64,000 bases of DNA, from positions 1,426,001-1,490,000 of the forward strand of contig LUGG01000011.1 in assembly GCA_001683735.1 (NCBI GenBank), in the 5' to 3' direction. The translations under genes and the position numbers were made by a program. Shown here in pieces: positions 31,570 to 41,691 of this stretch. Numbering within the stretch: position 1 is the stretch's first letter; the number at the start of each line of letters is the position of its first letter. Origin of the DNA: Grifola frondosa. Lineage: Eukaryota; Basidiomycota; Agaricomycetes; Polyporales; Grifolaceae. The notes beneath the pieces were generated by a model. The model made no database searches, had not been told where the DNA came from, and saw nothing but the letters and a program-made list of their open reading frames with translations.

Positions 31570-32738
31570 CTATACTCTACAATTATCGAGATTAAAGATC
31601 AGTATGTCTTCCGCACCAATCTTCACCAGCTCATCCATCACCTCTGCCACCTTGTTCTTCTCAACCATACTGCTTACCGCGACCCACGCCTCGTTCTCTA
31701 GCGGACTGATCGTCGGTGCACGCCGTCCAGGAGTGATCGCTGTGGCATCGTGCATTTCTCCCGGAGAATGTTGTACTCGCATACAACGTATCGTCCGGCA
31801 GCGACAACACCTGCTATACGACTTGTTATGAGGGAGATGAGGGAGTCGAGTGCGGGGTGTTTTGGAAAGCTGGACTTGATCAGAACAGCTTCTGTCTTTA
31901 GTACAGTGGCGATCGCGTGCAGGCCTGCTGCGCGCATCGTGTCGCCGGACTCTGTGGACCGCACACATATGTCGGACACCATGCTATCTTAGTGAGACGT
32001 ATGTACTCACCTACGAGGTCAACTTTTCGGGGAGCGTCAGCGAGGGGATGCTGAGGCAAGTAGTGCGAGGCTCACCAATTCCATCTGCCAATCCAAGAGC
32101 ACATGCAGCTTCCACGCTACCACCAACGTACTCAATCTTTGTCCGTTTATCCTCGGTCAACTGTAGTCTTTCATCTAAGTCCTTGAAGTACTGCCCGGAA
32201 AGCACTTCAAAGCTGGTGACGACGCGCTTGCCCGCAAGGTCCTCCACCGTCTTTATGGCACCCGACTCCGGAACCTGAACCTGCAGCGCACACTTGCCGA
32301 AGTTAAGCTGCAGCACTTCGGTAACGTGGGGCTGCATTTGCGCCTCGAGGATCACGTCCTGCCCGGTGATGCCGAGGTCGACGTTTCCCTTTCCGACGAA
32401 TGATGGGATGTCGGAGGCAGGAAGAAACACGCTGGATTCACAGATGTAGATGAGAGCGTAGACCACCATGAACGCGACTCACAGGGCAATGGGGTGGTTC
32501 TTGACGAGACACACATCTAGTCTTTGATGCTTCCGGAACTGGATGTCAGCACCTGCAGATACGTTAACATAAAGAAGCCTGTCATGGACGAGAAAGATTG
32601 ACCTGCAAGGAGTTCTATGCATTTCTCGTGTAATCTTCCTACGGAGGTTCATTCATTTCATGTAAACCAGACCCGAAGTGTAGTGCTGACCTTTCTTGGG
32701 TATCGCAAACAACAAACGACCATCAAGGGATTCGGCAT
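31570..32738 (-). CDS. HIS1: ATP phosphoribosyltransferase, first step of histidine biosynthesis
   Basis: The enzyme joins ATP and PRPP to start histidine synthesis. Minus-strand exons are 32691-32738, 32603-32638, 32483-32552, 32076-32431, the 12-base exon 32011-32022, and 31570-31951. They read LLFAIPKKGRLHEKCIELL, GADIQFRKHQRLDV, VFLPASDIPSFVGKGNVDLGI, VQVPESGAIKTVEDLAGKRV, VGGSVEAACALGLADGI, VDLVESGDTMRAAGLHAI, ITPGRRAPTISPLE and the fungal C terminus NLDNCRV. One base is missing near 31754-31758, between YNILREK and HDATAITPGRR. I could not place the first coding exon: the segment upstream of 32738 has a stop in frame, so an initiating exon beyond an intron is needed. The family identity is certain. 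The frame lesion may be a consensus error, since a null would make a histidine auxotroph. Confidence 0.9.
32011..32022 (-). other. HIS1: 12-base microexon of HIS1
   Basis: The sequence TTGACCTCGTAG (minus strand) is flanked by an AAAAG acceptor and a GTGAGT donor. It supplies four residues' worth of the conserved VDLVESG motif: G|TT GAC CTC GTA G|AG. Skipping it would delete this stretch of the phosphate-binding region. Confidence 0.82.
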
Positions 32739-33070
32739 CTGTTCAGGCCATTAATAGTGTGCATTAAACCAGGCCATATCTACCCACTCATTTTCAGTGG
32801 TCGTGATAGCATATGGAGGGATGGAAAGCTTCGGATCGAGTCAGTTTGCAAGATTTTCAGTAGATAAGATTAGATAAGGTGATGTCCATAATGACGCGCG
32901 CTAAACGTAAATCACTACATTGATCTCTAGCTCTGGTACCTGCGGACCTCAAGGTTGTTCGCTACGCCAAATCAAATTGCCACGGGAAATAATAGCACCA
33001 ACACAAGTGTCCATGAAGGAGCAGTAGTAAGCGACAAGCTTACCAACCACACCGCTCAAACTGCAAACAA

Positions 33071-34654
33071 CTAGAATCCCTTGACCTGCTCCTGACACCA
33101 GTTCCACAGCCGCTCGCCGATCTCCGGGTCGGTCGCCTCAGCCCGGCACTCGCCTACACGAGCCCAAGGGATCAAAAACTACATCCAGATGTTCAGCGCT
33201 GGACGACACAGGGAGGGACAGAAACGAACCTTGCCATTGTAGTTCAGCGCCTCGGGCATCGTGCCCCCCAAAGCTGCGTGAGTGCGCCGTATGCGCTGGA
33301 TAGAGCAAAAGCGGACCCTGGTTGGCATACAGGTTAGTTCAGTTTGAGGACGTTGGCGAGCGAGAGCACCACCACAATCGCAATGACCATCGGAGGAGCA
33401 GAGCGTTGCAGGTTAGTCATGAGGTTTCCTAAACAGACAGAGAAGTTAGGAGCGCGCGAGATGGCTAGGGTGCACCTTGAGACGCACCGGGATTGCAGGA
33501 AATTGATATGATTCCCTGTTCGGCGTAACGCTTCGCAACCTCCCGGGCTATGACAATATTTGCCTGCGCACATATGTCAGCATGGTCTCAAGCACCGTGG
33601 ACGATGTAACTTACAAATTTGCTCTGGTTATACAGCTGCTGTGGGCTTAGCTTCCGCCGAGCTGGACCGTCCCGAAATGTGTCCCAATTGATGGTGGAAA
33701 GGTACGAGGCGGATGAGGACGTGGTGATAACACGTGTATGGTGATCGGGCGAGGTCTCTTTGCCAGCGATAAGTGCGGGAATGAGGAGCTCGGTGAAGAA
33801 GAAATGGCCTGTGAGATGCAACCGGTGAGACGGTGGTTACGAAGGAAATGGAGACGCAAACCCAGGACGTTGGTCCCGAATTGAAGGTCATAACCATCGG
33901 CAGTGAGCGTGTCCATAGGTGGCGACATCACACCGCTAGAGTATTTTCAGAACAATGATTGCCACTGAGATAGAGCCCTGCGACTTACGCGTTATTGAAC
34001 AGGACATGAAGCTCCTTTTCCTTGCTAACGCGTTGAAGATAAATAAGCCATGAGTTAAAGTGGTAAACAAGGGCGAGATTGCGAATGAAAAATGCATGCA
34101 TTTGTTGCAAGATACATAACACGTGCGAAGTAGTAAATCGTTCAGGGGAGCCGCTTGCAAGATCATAACGAAGCGCAACGGGTCTCGCCATTCATGCAAA
34201 AATATGGGACATACCTCAAAAACTCGTTAGCGGCTTTCCTGATAGATGCCAGGCTACTTAAATCGAGCTCCAAAAATATCGCCTCCTTCCCAGTCAGCGC
34301 TTTCAGTTCCGCGATAGCCGCGTCTGCTTTGTCCTTGCTTCGCGAAGCCATGTATACTTTAGCATTACGTTCCAGGAGTGCCTCCAAGTCGCATTGGCAT
34401 CAGGATGCAAAACGTCACTCAGCTAGCCTAATATAACTTACCTTGATCGTCTGTTCGCCCACTCCAGTATTCCCTCCTATATAACAATGACCTTTAGCAT
34501 TCCTCCAAAAAGCATCAATACACGCACCGGTGACGATAATAACACGGCCAGTGAGATCGGGGATTTGGTCGGTACTGAACTTGGACTTTGGAGGGAAGCT
34601 CTGTACGGCAATGGGCCATATATTATTCTTCAACTCGGACCAGATATTACCCAT
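33071..34654 (-). CDS. Short-chain dehydrogenase, paralogue 1, frame-broken near the 3' end
   Basis: The minus-strand ATG at 34654 ([10 protein letters not shown]) leads to [10 protein letters not shown], then [11 protein letters not shown] (the Rossmann TGxxxGxG), [14 protein letters not shown], the NNAG motif, ITTSSSASY and the catalytic Y-x-x-x-K in LYNQSK. This is the retinol dehydrogenase/WWOX-like class of NAD(P)-dependent oxidoreductases. Introns interrupt at the same places as in paralogues 2 and 3. In the penultimate exon two single bases are missing relative to [19 protein letters not shown] of paralogue 3: one near 33288-33291 and one in a C6 run at 33264-33269. Together with the intact final exon ([15 protein letters not shown]... 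to 33071) they suggest either consensus errors or recent inactivation. Substrate unknown. Confidence 0.78.
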
Positions 34655-35023
34655 GTCGACGAATGTTCAGTTTTTTTCAAAGCGAAGGGCGTATGTGAGG
34701 TTGAATGAAACAAAGATATCGAGCCAGGGGCCAGGGGCCTTTAAGGATAACGATACGAACTCGTCATAGTGGGGCTCCATCCGATCACAGTTACACAGGG
34801 TCTGCGAATAGATGTCGTTTCAACGCAAAAAGGCTGAATTTGAATGCGCATTGCTAGGAACGGTGTGACTCCGCCTTCACGTGTTTTGCAGAATAACTCA
34901 TGCGTCAGGTTCGAATATTGTATAGAAGAAGACCTGGTGGTCAACAGATCAGTTCAAAGACATGCAGAGCAATGACAAGAAATTGGGGTATGTACGTTGC
35001 GCAGGTATGTATCTTGAGTCAGA
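34655..35023. other. Upstream region of dehydrogenase paralogue 1
   Basis: No gene was recognised. It lies between the start of paralogue 1 and the 3' end of the F-box/LRR pseudogene, both on the minus strand. Confidence 0.35.
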
Positions 35024-36802
35024 TCATACATCGAACACCGATGGTAGCTCCATAGAAGACGGTCGATCGCGAACCAGAAACTCTACCACATCAATATAGG
35101 ATGCCAAAGTCGCGAGGACTGTATCCGTGGGTGTGTTTACACCTTCGGTTGCTCCAATAGTCCCATCTCCCTTTCGTGGCGTCCCATTATACTCGATGAT
35201 TAGGTGTCGAATGGGATGTCCGTGCTGAACACGCTGCGATGCAACCTGAACGAGGCTTCGGGACAGCGGTAATGCAAAGGCGTTGACGAAGATGCGCAAG
35301 GTGGTCAGATTGGGGAAGAGCAGCACCGGGGGACATAATGCAGTCAAGAAGGCGTTCGCGTCCACTTCGAGGTCACCGCGGAGCACAAGCGTGGTCAACG
35401 CGGGAAGCATCGCAAACGCCGACGCGAGATCTATTACACCCTTCCACCGGGGGTGATCCAAAGCTCCTCGATATTCGCGGTGCGTAAAACAGAGAAGAAC
35501 GAAGCGAGAGCCTCAGTAGACGGAGGGTATGTTTGACAAGATATTTCTATGCCTGAAGTAGGCCCGCATGCAGTGAATGAGTGGTTGTAGTACGTGTCGA
35601 TGCGTATCCGTGTGGAACGCTCCAAGACGCCCAAATGCAGACCGCGAAGCGTAAAGAGGTCTAGGTCAGTTAATCCGTGCAACCGTACCAGACTCTCATC
35701 ATGCGGTACGATATGCGAGAGAAGCCATTGGATGAGAGGGGAATATGAGTGGGTTCCCACATTGCGAATAATCTGTCTATGGTGAATTTCCGCAGATGCT
35801 GTGGAGCGATAATCATGGTGGGATGATCGGGAAGCTCTAAAAATGCTGGCAGACCGCGAAGGATGATTCTGCAGATTGGGGCACCGTGTTAGAAGCTCGA
35901 GAAGATCGGACAAGGTCCATTGAGCCGGAACAGCAGGAGTGAGAAATATACACAGCCGTTGGAGGATGGGGAAATGATTGGTGGGAAGCCATGGGACATC
36001 TTCCAAAACCATTGTCCTCAGGTTGGATACCGCGCCTTGGAACAAAGTGAAGGTGGACGGCGGGGACCCTGTTGAAAAGCCTCGCTTGTGTACGATCCTG
36101 AGATACTCGAGCTGTGGGGCGTGGAAGGAAAGAAAGTTCGGTGACGTATTATCGGACACAGCGTAATGGATACGGTCGAGTCCAATGAGGTGGAGTTCCT
36201 TGAAGCGGTGCCCATCGGAAATGAACAAGTTCCAAATGGCACCCTTTGGTCTAAATCGATCTACGTAGACCGCTAACGGACAGATTCCCGCGCGAGATAG
36301 GGCTCTAGAAACGGAAAGAGGTTCACTCTTTACACTATTCCAAAGCGAAGTGAACCCCAATGCTGCTTTGCGCCAGTGACGGCAAACGCGAGTCAAGGGA
36401 AGAAGCTCTCTCGTTTCTCTATATGATGAAGTCTATATGGTGACTCGGCCCTCTAATTTTCTGGGAATTTGTTCAAATATCAGGCCGACAATGTCCAGCG
36501 GCAGTTTGTTGATAGGACTATGTGAATTGATGCCCGTTCGAACTAGCGATATTGCGTCATGTAGTTTGTCCTCGAGGTATTGCAACTGCACGCGTCGAAG
36601 TCAGCACAGATATCTTATGAGAAGGAGATACAACTCACAACGGCGATACTACTGAAGATAGGAAGTTCCAGGTTGTCAATACCAAGAGGCTATGTTCAGT
36701 TTCGGCATCTGCGACGCACCTGTCCACCCTTTCGTCCTGCAATTTGGATAAGAGTACATCCACGATTTGTACTGCCGACAAGCTGGCATCCAAGATGACC
36801 AT
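35024..36802 (-). pseudogene. F-box/LRR protein, different subfamily, broken
   Basis: The minus-strand start is at 36802 (MVILDASLSAVQIVDVLLSK), with a short coiled coil LQYLEDKLHDAISLV and the F-box INKLPLDIVGLIFEQIPRKL. In-frame TAG follows at 36433-36435, before LPLTRVCRHWRKAALGFTSLW, the usual second half of basidiomycete F-box domains. The leucine-rich body is open to about 35450. A frame change in a G5 run at 35449-35453 separates it from the last part, DLASAFAMLPALTTLVLRGD to 35024. With a nonsense codon inside the F-box this copy is probably dead, although the frame change alone could be an error. It lies between dehydrogenase paralogues 1 and 2. Confidence 0.75.
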
Positions 36803-37253
36803 ATCCACGAAGCAAGGCCTACTAGTCGGGAAAAGCTATGGGGATCGATTCGAGGTCTCTTCTCCAGAGTCGAGGGGTGCGCGCTCAAAGTCGGCGTCGG
36901 TCTGCATTTCACGTCATACAGAGTCGCACTGAAACCTCGAGGCTAACAGCCGCCTGGCCTCTATGCAGAAGCCATCTTTCCATTTTACATGGTTTTGTCC
37001 GGGAATGGTCTTTTGCCAACCCATTGAAGTTGGAAGCTCCTGGTCACAAGCACGCGAAAGTGTCACACCGTTCCTGACTGCTTCAGTGACAAGCGTCCGC
37101 TTCATTGTTAACCTTGGAAAATGGGCCTGGACGTACTTACATGACACAAAAGCTCGGGCGTACCGGTGGCGATTAGTACTGATGGTTGATAAGTGTATCG
37201 CAATCATGTGACAGCAACTGACGACGCTAGTCGGCATGAGTCCTTTCCCTCCC

Positions 37254-37260
37254 TATAAAT
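37254..37260 (+). promoter_or_regulatory. TATA box candidate of dehydrogenase paralogue 2
   Basis: TATAAAT lies 74 bases before the ATG at 37334, a standard distance for a fungal promoter with a short leader. Confidence 0.5.
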
Positions 37261-37333
37261 CCCAAACATTCCCAGATGGCAATCGCTTCTTTCCCTTCAA
37301 CTTCATCGACGTTGAACCTCCTCAAGGGTCGAT

Positions 37334-38942
37334 ATGGGTAATGCCTGGTCTGAATTCAGGTGTACGTGGCCCGTTGCCGTACAGAGCTTCCCCCCAAAGT
37401 CCAAGTTCAGTACCGACCAAATCCCCGATCTGACTGGTCGTGTTATCATCGTCACTGGTGCGTGTATCATTGGCTACCTGTTTTTAGGAATGCTAAAGGT
37501 CATTGCTGTATAGGAGGGAACACTGGAGTGGGCAAACAGACGATCAAGGTAAGTTATATTAGGCCAGCTGAGTAACATTTTCTATTTGATGCAAATGCGA
37601 CCTGAAGGCACTCCTGGAACATAATGCTAAAGTATACATGGCTTCGCGAAGCAAGGACAAAGCAGACGTCGCTATTGCGGAACTGAAAGCGCTGACTGGG
37701 AGGGAGGCGATATTTTTGGAGCTTGATTTAGGTAGCTTGGCATCTATCAGGAAAGCCGCTACCGAGTTTTTGAGGTATGTTACTTTTTTTTTCTTTCTTC
37801 AGATGCCGAATTGGTTCTGCTTGGTTGACATCTTTCGATCCGGAGCTTGCAACCCCTCATTGTGGCCTTCTGCACGATTTACATCTTCATTACTTTGTTT
37901 CTATCACCACTTTCAATCGTTCTCGCAAATGCACTCCCAATAATGCTTTTATAATTACCCGAGCGGACACTGATCCATCCATAAATCACATTTAGCAAGG
38001 AGAAAGAGCTCCACGTCTTGTTTAACAATGCGCAAGTCATTCGTCTCACGTTATAAACTATCTGAACTCAACCTACTCTAGCGGTGTCATGTGGCCACCA
38101 ATGGATATGCTCACTGCCGATGGTTATGACCTACAATTCGGGACCAATGTCCTTGGTTCGTTCCCTCACGTCTTCTCCGAGTGTCGGCGAATTTACCGAT
38201 CACACCCATAGGACATTTCTTCTTCACCGAACTCCTCATTCCTGCACTTATTGCCGGGAAAGAAACTTCCCCAGATCACCATACTCGCGTTATCACCACG
38301 TCCTCTTCCGGCGCATACATGTATACCATCAACTGGGACACCTTCCGGGATGGCCCAGCTCGGCGGAAGCTAACCACGAAGCAGCTGTACTTCCAGAGCA
38401 AATTTGTGAGGTAATTTCCTTGTAAATCAAGATCCGGGCTTACACCTCTGTAAGGCAAAGTTGTAGTTGCCCGCGAAGTGGCGAAACGCTATGCAGACCA
38501 GGGCATCATATCCATATCTTGTAATCCTGGTACGTATCAGGCCACTAGACACGTCCCTAACCTCTCATTTGTTTGTTTTCCAGGAAACCTCCGGACGGAG
38601 CTGACGCGCTATGCATCGACTTTCATGCGGATGCTCGTGGTATGTTAATCCATCCGCGTTTTTCTGTTTCCTTGATGGAGCTGACCTTCATACAGAGCGT
38701 CATCCTTTATCCTGCGCATATGGGCGCTCTCACACAGCTTTGGGCGGGCACAATGCCTGAGGCACTGAACTACAACGGCAAGGTTTGTCTTCATACTACC
38801 CTTGTCTCTCTGCGTACTTATAGGCCGCCTGCAGTTTTTGATCCCTTGGGCTCGTGTAGGCGAGTGCCGGCCGGAAGCGTACGATCCCGAAATCGGGGAG
38901 CGGCTATGGAACTGGCTGCAAGAGCAGATCAAGGGATTCTAG
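37334..38942 (+). CDS. Short-chain dehydrogenase, paralogue 2
   Basis: The ATG at 37334 starts [16 protein letters not shown]. The Rossmann motif [12 protein letters not shown] spans intron 1. NNAG spans an intron that begins GCAAGT at 38032 and ends at 38081, a GC-AG intron where paralogue 3 has GTAAGT. Later blocks are [40 protein letters not shown] and the catalytic LYFQSK with YxxxK. The gene ends [16 protein letters not shown] at 38942. One base seems missing at 38458-38462: paralogue 3 reads GCAAATGTTGTAG where this copy reads GCAAAGTTGTAG, which puts a stop directly after the acceptor. Unless that is an error, the protein loses its last third, after the active site. Class: NAD(P)-dependent retinol dehydrogenase-like; substrate unknown. 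Confidence 0.78.
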
Positions 38943-39714
38943 GTGCCGGTGCGGTATGATTCGTAACTTTATCCTTTATGATTACTGCCTTTGTGCTTGA
39001 CGGGTGGACACACCTTGGATGAAATATTAAATCTAGGAGGTTCAATCATATTTGGCAAGTTTGTTAGGATCGGCGCCCGAGCGGCGTAGAAGACGCTCGC
39101 AGAACGAGTCTCGACTATTAAGGAGGAAGCTGATCGATGTGCCTTATATACACTTGCATCGTCGTCAAGCTGATCATATCTGCGAAGCCATGCTCACAAA
39201 TTACTAGTCGCAAGCACTATATGGGTAGATGAGAGTCTCCTGCCTAGAGTCAAGGATGGAGTGCCGTGGTCAGCTCAAAGTTTTGCTTTCCATTTCATAT
39301 ACATCGAAACCATGAGGCTAACAGGCTCCTGGCCTTGATTAGAGGGAAACTTTCCTTCCTACATAGTTTCGTTCGGGGAAGGCCTTCAATTCGGGCGTCG
39401 AGCGCGTCTGTCACAAGCACGTGAAAGTGTCACGCCGTTCCAGATTCTTATTCCGAGTCGGCGAAGCGACCGTGTCGCGGACTGTCGCAGAACAATTACC
39501 GTTGTTTGAGAACTGGAATCCTGGACGTACTTGCATGACCACACAGAACTTTTTGCTGCGGCGGGTTCGGGCGGCTTTCCGGCGATAAGTATATCGTAAT
39601 CATATGACCGCAATGGGACCCCTTTCCCACAAATCTCAAAACTTCCCAGATGGCGACGTCTTTCTCTTGCGCACTCATCCATAGGCATTGCGTTTAACAA
39701 CATCAAACCTCAAT
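38943..39714. other. Spacer between tandem dehydrogenase genes
   Basis: From about 39220 the sequence repeats the upstream region of paralogue 2. The first part holds the 3' flank TATTTGGCAAGT-like sequence also found after paralogue 3 (near 41440). Confidence 0.5.
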
Positions 39715-41277
39715 ATGGGTAACACTTGGTCCGAATTAAAGAACACATGGCCCGTTGTTGTCCAGAGCTTTCCCCCGAAGTCAAAGTTCAGTACCGACCA
39801 AATCCCCGATCTGACTGGCCGTGTGATAATTGTCACTGGTACATATATCGTTGACTGAGGTCTCGAGAGATTCTCAACATCGTTGTCGTGCAGGAGGGAA
39901 TACTGGAGTGGGCAAAGAGACCATCAAGGTAAGTTGTGTCAAACCAGCTGCACGGCATGTCGGGTCCTGATGCAAGTGAAATCGGAAGGCTCTCCTTGAA
40001 CACAATGCTAAAGTATACATGGCTTCGAGGAGCAAGAACAAAGCAGACGCTGCTATTGCCGAACTTAAAACGCTCACTGGGAAGGAGGCGATATTTTTGG
40101 AGCTCGATCTGAGTAGCTTGGCTTCTGTCAGGAAAGCCGCTAACGAGTTTTTGAGGTATGTCATTTGCTGTTTAAGATGTGGATTGGTTCTGCTTCATCT
40201 ACATCTTTTGAAATCGTGGTCCAAAGCCTGCAACCGCTCATTATGGCCTCTGTGTTTCTTATATCCACGATAATGTTTTCGTAACCATTTTGAGTGGACA
40301 TTGATATGTCTCGTGTTTAGCAAGGAGAAGGAGCTTCACGTGTTGTTTAACAATGCGTAAGTCATCCTGTTCATCTCATCCTACGAAGTATTTATATTTA
40401 ACCTACTCCAGGGGTGTAATGTGGCCACCGATGGACATGCTCACTGTCGATGGTTATGACCTGCAGTTTGGGACCAATGTCCTTGGTTCGTGCCCTCACG
40501 TCTACTCGAAGCGCTAGCACAAGCTTACTAATTACATATCCATAGGTCATTTCTTCTTCACAGAGCTCCTCATTCCTGCACTCATTGCTGGAAAGGAAAC
40601 GTCCCCGGATCATCATGCTCGCGTTATCACCACGTCCTCGTCCGGCGCATACATGTATACCATCAACTGGGACACCTTCCGGGACGGCCCCGCACGACGA
40701 AAGCTCAGCTCTCAGCAGCTGTACTACCAGAGCAAGTTTGTGAGATAGATTCCTTGTAAATTAAGATCCGGGCTTACACCTCTTGTACAGGCAAATGTTG
40801 TAGTTGCCCGCGAAGTGGCAAAGCGCTATGCAGACCAGGGCATCATTTCGATGTCCTGTCACCCTGGTACGTGCGAGGTCACTAGGGACGGTTGCTGACT
40901 CCTCATTCGTTCTTGACCACTTCAGGAAACTTACAGACAGATCTGCAGCGGTATGTGCCGGCAGTCGTGCGTGCGGTTCTGGTGGGTTAATCCGTCAGTG
41001 TTTTCGCGACCGAGCTTACCTTCGCTCAGAACATCATGCTTTATCCGGCGCATATGGGTGCACTCACGCAGCTGTGGGCGGGAACGATGCCTGAGACGCT
41101 AAACTACACCGGCAAGGTGCGTCTCCGTACTTTTTTTTGTCTCTCCACCTACTCACAATCCGAATTCAGTTTTTAATCCCTTGGGCGCGCGTAGGCGAAT
41201 GTCGGCCGGAGGCATATGACCCTGTAATTGGTGAGCGGTTATGGAACTGGCTGCAAGAGCAGGTCAAGGACTTTTAG
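39310..41277. repeat. Tandem duplication unit 2 (dehydrogenase plus promoter)
   Basis: Partner of 36880-38942 in direct orientation, with promoter, exons and introns all recognisable. Confidence 0.75.
39715..41277 (+). CDS. Short-chain dehydrogenase, paralogue 3, intact
   Basis: The ATG at 39715 opens [17 protein letters not shown]. Introns lie at the same positions as in paralogues 1 and 2, all with GT-AG ends, and the frame is uninterrupted to TAG at 41277. Motifs are VTG plus [11 protein letters not shown] (cofactor binding), [36 protein letters not shown], the catalytic LYYQSK and the C terminus [34 protein letters not shown] and ending QEQVKDF. The protein is about 320 residues, normal for retinol dehydrogenase/WWOX-type short-chain dehydrogenases, which oxidise or reduce lipophilic alcohols and carbonyls. 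It is the best functional candidate of the three and the reference for judging lesions in the other two. Confidence 0.88.
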
Positions 41278-41691
41278 GCACGTAGAGTGTGGTGCGGTTC
41301 ATAACTTTATCTTGTACCATTAGTGTATATTTTATGGGTGCTTACATAGACCCTGCCTCCATCTGCGAAAATTCACATTGTTATGTGTTGTTATGTCGAA
41401 ACATACAAAGAGAGAAATTCTCTTGGATTCTGCCCATATTTGGCAAGTCTATTAGCACCTTAGCGCCGTTACCATTCGATATCCCATGACCTCCATTCAT
41501 CGATTGATTTCCAAGACTCGAGCTTGAATTCAGACTCGGCAGTAAGAATCAGCGATGCCGGAGAATAATTAGACATAGCTTGGGAATCTCGTATCTTTTC
41601 ACCCACGGCACACTCTGCAAGTACCACTTTCACTTTCTATCTCAGTATCTGACTCACCACTGTAACATCCAGTGTATCCTCAGGCGCAGTG
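41278..41691. other. Intergenic, no gene seen
   Basis: Contains the 3' flank of paralogue 3 and the upstream region of the thiamine-diphosphate enzyme. No TATA box was obvious. Confidence 0.4.

Larger units (their letters stand above)
36880..38942. repeat. Tandem duplication unit 1 (dehydrogenase plus promoter)
   Basis: Upstream sequence (GAGGCTAACAG, GTCACAAGCACG, GAAAGTGTCAC), the gene and its introns recur in the same orientation at about 39310-41277. The promoter is part of the duplicated unit. Confidence 0.75.
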
